Shown here in pieces: positions 60,488 through 64,000 of a stretch of 64,000 nt of DNA. Position 1 is the first letter of the stretch. Each line of letters opens with the position of its first letter. The position numbers and the translations under genes were made by a program. The stretch covers positions 19,806,667 through 19,870,666 of the forward strand of contig OX326956.1 in the NCBI GenBank assembly GCA_946800325.1, read 5' to 3'. The stretch is from Luzula sylvatica (Eukaryota > Streptophyta > Magnoliopsida > Poales > Juncaceae). Under the pieces are notes generated by a model. It was not told the DNA's origin. It did not search any database and worked only from the letters and a program-made list of their open reading frames with translations.

Positions 60488-63400
60488 TTATATGTTGAGT
60501 CGCCATACCCTTATGAGGTCCTGAACGGAGCTCAAAATTAGATCATGCATGCGACCTTTTCTTTGGAAAATTCTATTATTGCGCTCCTTCCACAACGTCC
60601 AAGAACACGCTAGCCATTTGAGGTCCCACTCCTTGGCATCCTCCGATGATTTGGGAAGCCGTGTCTTCCACCAAAAGGATGTAAGGCATTCGGCGGTGGT
60701 TATGGCGTTTGGCTCGATGATGCTCCATATATGTCTCGCAAATGGGCATTCCATAAAGAGGTGGAGGGCCGATTCGGTGGGGTGGGTACAAAACGCACAA
60801 GTTGGGTCATGTGGCCATCCCCTCTTAATAAGATTGTCCATTGTAAGTATCCGGTTGTTGAGTAAGAGCCACCCGAAGATTTTGACTTTGATGGGTGCTT
60901 TCGTACGGAACAAGGTAGGCGTCCACGTACATTCTATTCCCGGGTGTGAGATGCGACCATACACTTGCTTCGTGGGGAATCTCACGATATGTAATGGATG
61001 ACCCGGTGTTGTCTCTCCCCTTTGGTCTAACATCCCCTTCAATGAGTTGTAAAGTGGTACGAGATCTTGAAGATTTTTCAAAAAGAACGAGATGAGGGTT
61101 GGCGAGATTGTTAGAATATCGTCCGTAAATTGGATATTATAGAGAACTCTTAACGTCGTCGTCCATTGGGATTCTCTATCATTGTCAATTTTAAATAGCC
61201 ATTTTATCAACAAGGCTTTGTTTTGATGCGCAAGATTTGTAACCCCAAGACCTCCATGTATTTTTGGCAAACAAATCTTTTCCCAATTAATGAGACAATG
61301 GCCCCCTCAAATTTTTTCGCGACCTTTCCAAAAAAAAGCTCTTGATAATTTGTTAATTTCTTCTATCACTCCGCTAGGAATAAGCATGGCTTGCATGTAA
61401 TAGAGTGGGAGTGTCCCTAGAACCGTTTTTAGGAGGGTGAACCGACCTCCTAGAGTAAGGAACCTATTTTTCCAATTATTGATTTTACTCCTAATTTTTT
61501 CAATGAGGGGTCTAAATATGATTTTGGTGGGTCTCTTAATTGTTAATGGCATGCCGAGATAGTTTATTGGGAGATTTTGCTTGCCGCACCCCGTTAAGAT
61601 CTCCATGTGTCCATGAAGTGGTTCGGGTATGGCTATGGGTGTAAAACTACTTTTTGACCAATTAATATGAAGCCCCGATAGTTGTGAAAATAGGGAAATC
61701 GTGTGCCTAATTATTTTTATGTTATTTGGATGTGCTTCCACGAAGAAGACGGTATCGTCCGCATATTGTAACGTTGAAGGGGCGAAGACGACGGGGTTTG
61801 TTAGAATTGGCGCCAACTTAGCGATCATTTTTTGCAACACGTCGACCGCTATTGTGAATAGGAGGGGCGAAAGGGGATCCCCTTGTCGTAACCCCCTCCG
61901 ATGTGTAATGTAGGGCCCTCGAATCCCATTTGAGTGTATGGACGAACTAGATGAATTAAGAATATTTAAAATCCAATCTATCCATTTGTTAGGGAATTTT
62001 CTTGCTTTTAGTGTTTGCGTTAAAAATTCCCACGAAACGTTGTCGAACGCCTTCTTAAAATCAATTTTTATCATCAACGATGGTATTTTTGTTTTGTGGT
62101 AGAAATTTAATATTTCCCTTGATGTTAGGAATAACTCGGTAATAGACCGACCTTTTATGAACGCGGCTTGACATTTGTGGATAAGTAGTGGCATTAGTGG
62201 TTGTAAACGGGTGGCCAACACTTTCGTTATTAGCTTAATGGGGGTGGAGATAATGCTAATTGGTCTATAATCACCCACCAAACTAGCATCGTCCTTCTTC
62301 GGGAGTAAAATTATGGAGGCTTTATTTATGGATTTTAAGTGGATGTTGTTATTGTGAAATCTCTCCATCACTTCTAATACATCATGTTTTAAAGTTGGCC
62401 AAAATGATTGAAAAAACTCACTTGGAAAACCGTCCGGTCCGCAACATTTTCCTTTCTTCAATGAATCAAGTGAGGTTTTGAGCTCGGAATCGGAAAAAGG
62501 GGCCGCGAGGTTTTCGAGAGCTCGATCGGTGATTGCTACATTACTATCGTTATACATCATAGTGAGATCCATTAAGCGGTTTGAAGAGGATGGGGCGCCG
62601 AGGGTGTCTTTGTAAAATGTGGTGAAAGTGCTATTTATTTCATCATCTTTTGTAATTTCTCTTCCGTCATGTGTGATTTTCGAAATCACATTTTGGTTCC
62701 TTCGGTTCGATGCAAATGCATGGAAATATGATGTATTGTTATCACCTAATTTTAGCCAATTAATCGATGATCTTTGTTGCCATTTCTCCTCCTTAATTGT
62801 TATTAATTCGTGCAATTGTTCTCTTAACTTAATTCTCAACTTGAATTCCAAAGTATTTAGAACACGTGATTCCTCCCATTTGTCCATGTGTTGCAAGCAA
62901 ATCTTGCACTTGTCAATAGTTTCGTTTTGGTTTTTAAATTTCTCTTGAGACCAAATTTTGAGTGCTTTTTTTGTGTTGTTAAGTTTTTGTGCCAACTTGT
63001 GCGCGGGGTCATGAGGTGGGGTCGATAGAGGCGTGTGCCATCCATTGGCAACTACTTCTTGGCACTCGTTATATTTAAGCCAAAATTTTTCGAATTGAAA
63101 ATGGAGCGGTTTTTTTGATGGAGATTTGATGGAGAGTTTGATTGGGATGTGGTCCGAGGTGGTGTTAGGCAAATCTTCGACGTAAATGATGTTATGATTG
63201 AAGGTGAACCATGGTGTTATGAACACTCTATCTAGTTTAGACAATGTAGGGACTTGTCTCCTACTCGACCACGTGTATTTTCTATTACTTAACTCAATTT
63301 CAATAAGTTCTTTTTCTTCAATAAACTTATTAAATGCCTCCATTGAGGCCGCGGAATGCCCTCCCCCCGTGGTGTCACTAGGCCTTCTTATTAAATTAAA

Positions 63401-63832
63401 ATCGCCTACGATTATGGTGGGAGTGTCTCCATGGACTATGTTATGTAGTTCTTCTATATAAGTATGTTTTTGTGATTCCCCCTCCGCGGGGCCATATGTG
63501 TTGCAAATCGCAAAAGGTTGCTCATTACCCCTTTTGAAAGTGCATGTTAGCGAGTAAGTGTGCTCTACATGATCAATGAGTTTAATTTTTTCCGACCAAG
63601 CGGTCATCAACCCCCCTTTGGATCCTATGGCGTTAAGAAAGCAACCGTTTCGAAATTTTGAAGTGGCAACCATTCGCACATTAAATAAGTTAGGGTGACT
63701 CCATTTTGTTTCTTGAAAGCAAATAACATCGCAAAAAGAATCTCGGACTTGATCCTTAATTAAGTTACATTTCTCTCTACTTCCTAATCCTCTCACATTC
63801 CAACTCAAAATACATAAGTCTTTAAATGACAT
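60488..63832 (-). pseudogene. LINE ORF2: endonuclease and reverse transcriptase, one internal stop
   Basis: 1114 codons from ATG at 63832. Endonuclease: LSWNVRGLGSREKCNLI, CFQETKW, VGDFNLIRRP, KLDRVFITPWF, TSDHIPI. Reverse transcriptase: CGPDGFPSEFF, LLPKKDDASLVGDYRPISII, IKIDFKKAFDNVSW, RRGLRQGDPLSPLLF and YADD at residues 690-693. C-terminal part: GGLGVTNLAHQNKALLIKW, APIKVKIFGWLLLNNRI and CAFCTHPTESALHLFMEC (zf-RVT), ending VWRLNI. TGA at 61307-61309 stops the frame after FFWKGREKI; the same frame goes on unbroken. All catalytic motifs lie before the stop. The gap to ORF1 is 86 bp. Confidence 0.93.
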
Positions 63833-63918
63833 AATACTTTAAACACTTGTATTACTTCTCCCCTACGATACTTCAAAAAAATGGAGTGTAATGACAATGT
63901 AATTTCCCTCCTCACGCT

Positions 63919-64000
63919 TTACTCGTTATGTGCGGTGCCTTTCACCGATTCCTTTTCCTCCCCCGATTCGTCCGGTAGTTCTTCAAACGGCCCGAACTCC
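63919..64000 (-). CDS. LINE ORF1, C-terminal end (partial)
   Basis: The frame FGPFEELPDESGEEKESV ends at TAA (63919-63921). Acidic tails are common in plant L1 ORF1. The assignment rests on its position just before ORF2. Confidence 0.6.
   Translation of the reverse strand, partial: EFGPFEELPDESGEEKESVKGTAHNE

Larger units (their letters stand above)
60332..64000 (-). mobile_element. LINE, 3' end to right window edge
   Basis: Minus strand: end of ORF1 (64000-63919), ORF2 (63832-60488), 3' UTR with hairpin AGCGCG TAT CGCGCT (60355-60369) and an A tail (60332-60342). The 5' end lies outside the window. One internal stop is the only break seen, so this is a fairly young copy. Its ORF2 is related to that of the LINE at 51190. 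Confidence 0.93.

Overview
The window is nuclear DNA of a flowering plant, most likely a eudicot. It is AT-rich, the genes have short GT..AG introns, there are two class III peroxidase genes of the plant type, and most of the sequence is plant transposable elements. I cannot name the species. No CRISPR array, operon, rRNA or tRNA gene was seen.

Only two genes look intact, both on the minus strand: secretory class III peroxidases at 19159-22122 (324 aa) and 38975-40609 (322 aa). They share the same four-exon structure and intron phases, so they are old tandem copies, now about 17 kb apart. The gap has filled with a Mutator-like element (25085-26731), a complete LINE (26942-34312) and two inverted-repeat elements with AT-rich cores (22580-23536 and 36558-37696).

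Layout. 1-10340: a broken Ty1/copia element on the minus strand (438-5025), cut on the left by a second LTR element; its LTR at 4607-5025 has a primer-binding site on one side and a polypurine tract on the other, which means two elements share one LTR. Then come an hAT-like element (5241-6313) and two adjacent LTRs of SIRE type (7376-8757, 8759-10340). 10341-19158: AT-rich intergenic DNA with MITEs and microsatellites. 19159-40690: the peroxidase interval. 40690-50500: intergenic DNA with MITEs, a complete TRIM element (44840-45760) and LINE tails. 50500-64000: nested elements: a degenerate LINE (51190-53322), a MITE (54084-54301), a CACTA end (54317), a solo LTR (54864-56593), a broken Rossmann-fold SDR-like gene (56937-58202) with a LINE inside its last exon (57079-57954), a second Mutator-like element holding 44 consecutive G (58744-59779), and a nearly complete LINE running off the right edge (60332-64000, minus).

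The most interesting pattern concerns the LINEs. Every LINE 3' end seen carries a short hairpin a few bases before the A tail. The hairpin sequences differ between families but form the same shape, and one pair shows a compensatory base-pair change. The complete LINE also has a PCNA-interacting-peptide-like motif in ORF1 and an extra acidic ORF at its 3' end whose composition differs from the very A-rich core. Several element boundaries are fixed by target-site duplications read directly here: 14, 15 and 17 bp for LINEs, 9 bp for the two Mutator-like elements, 8 bp for two hAT-type elements, and 5 bp for the TRIM and the solo LTR.
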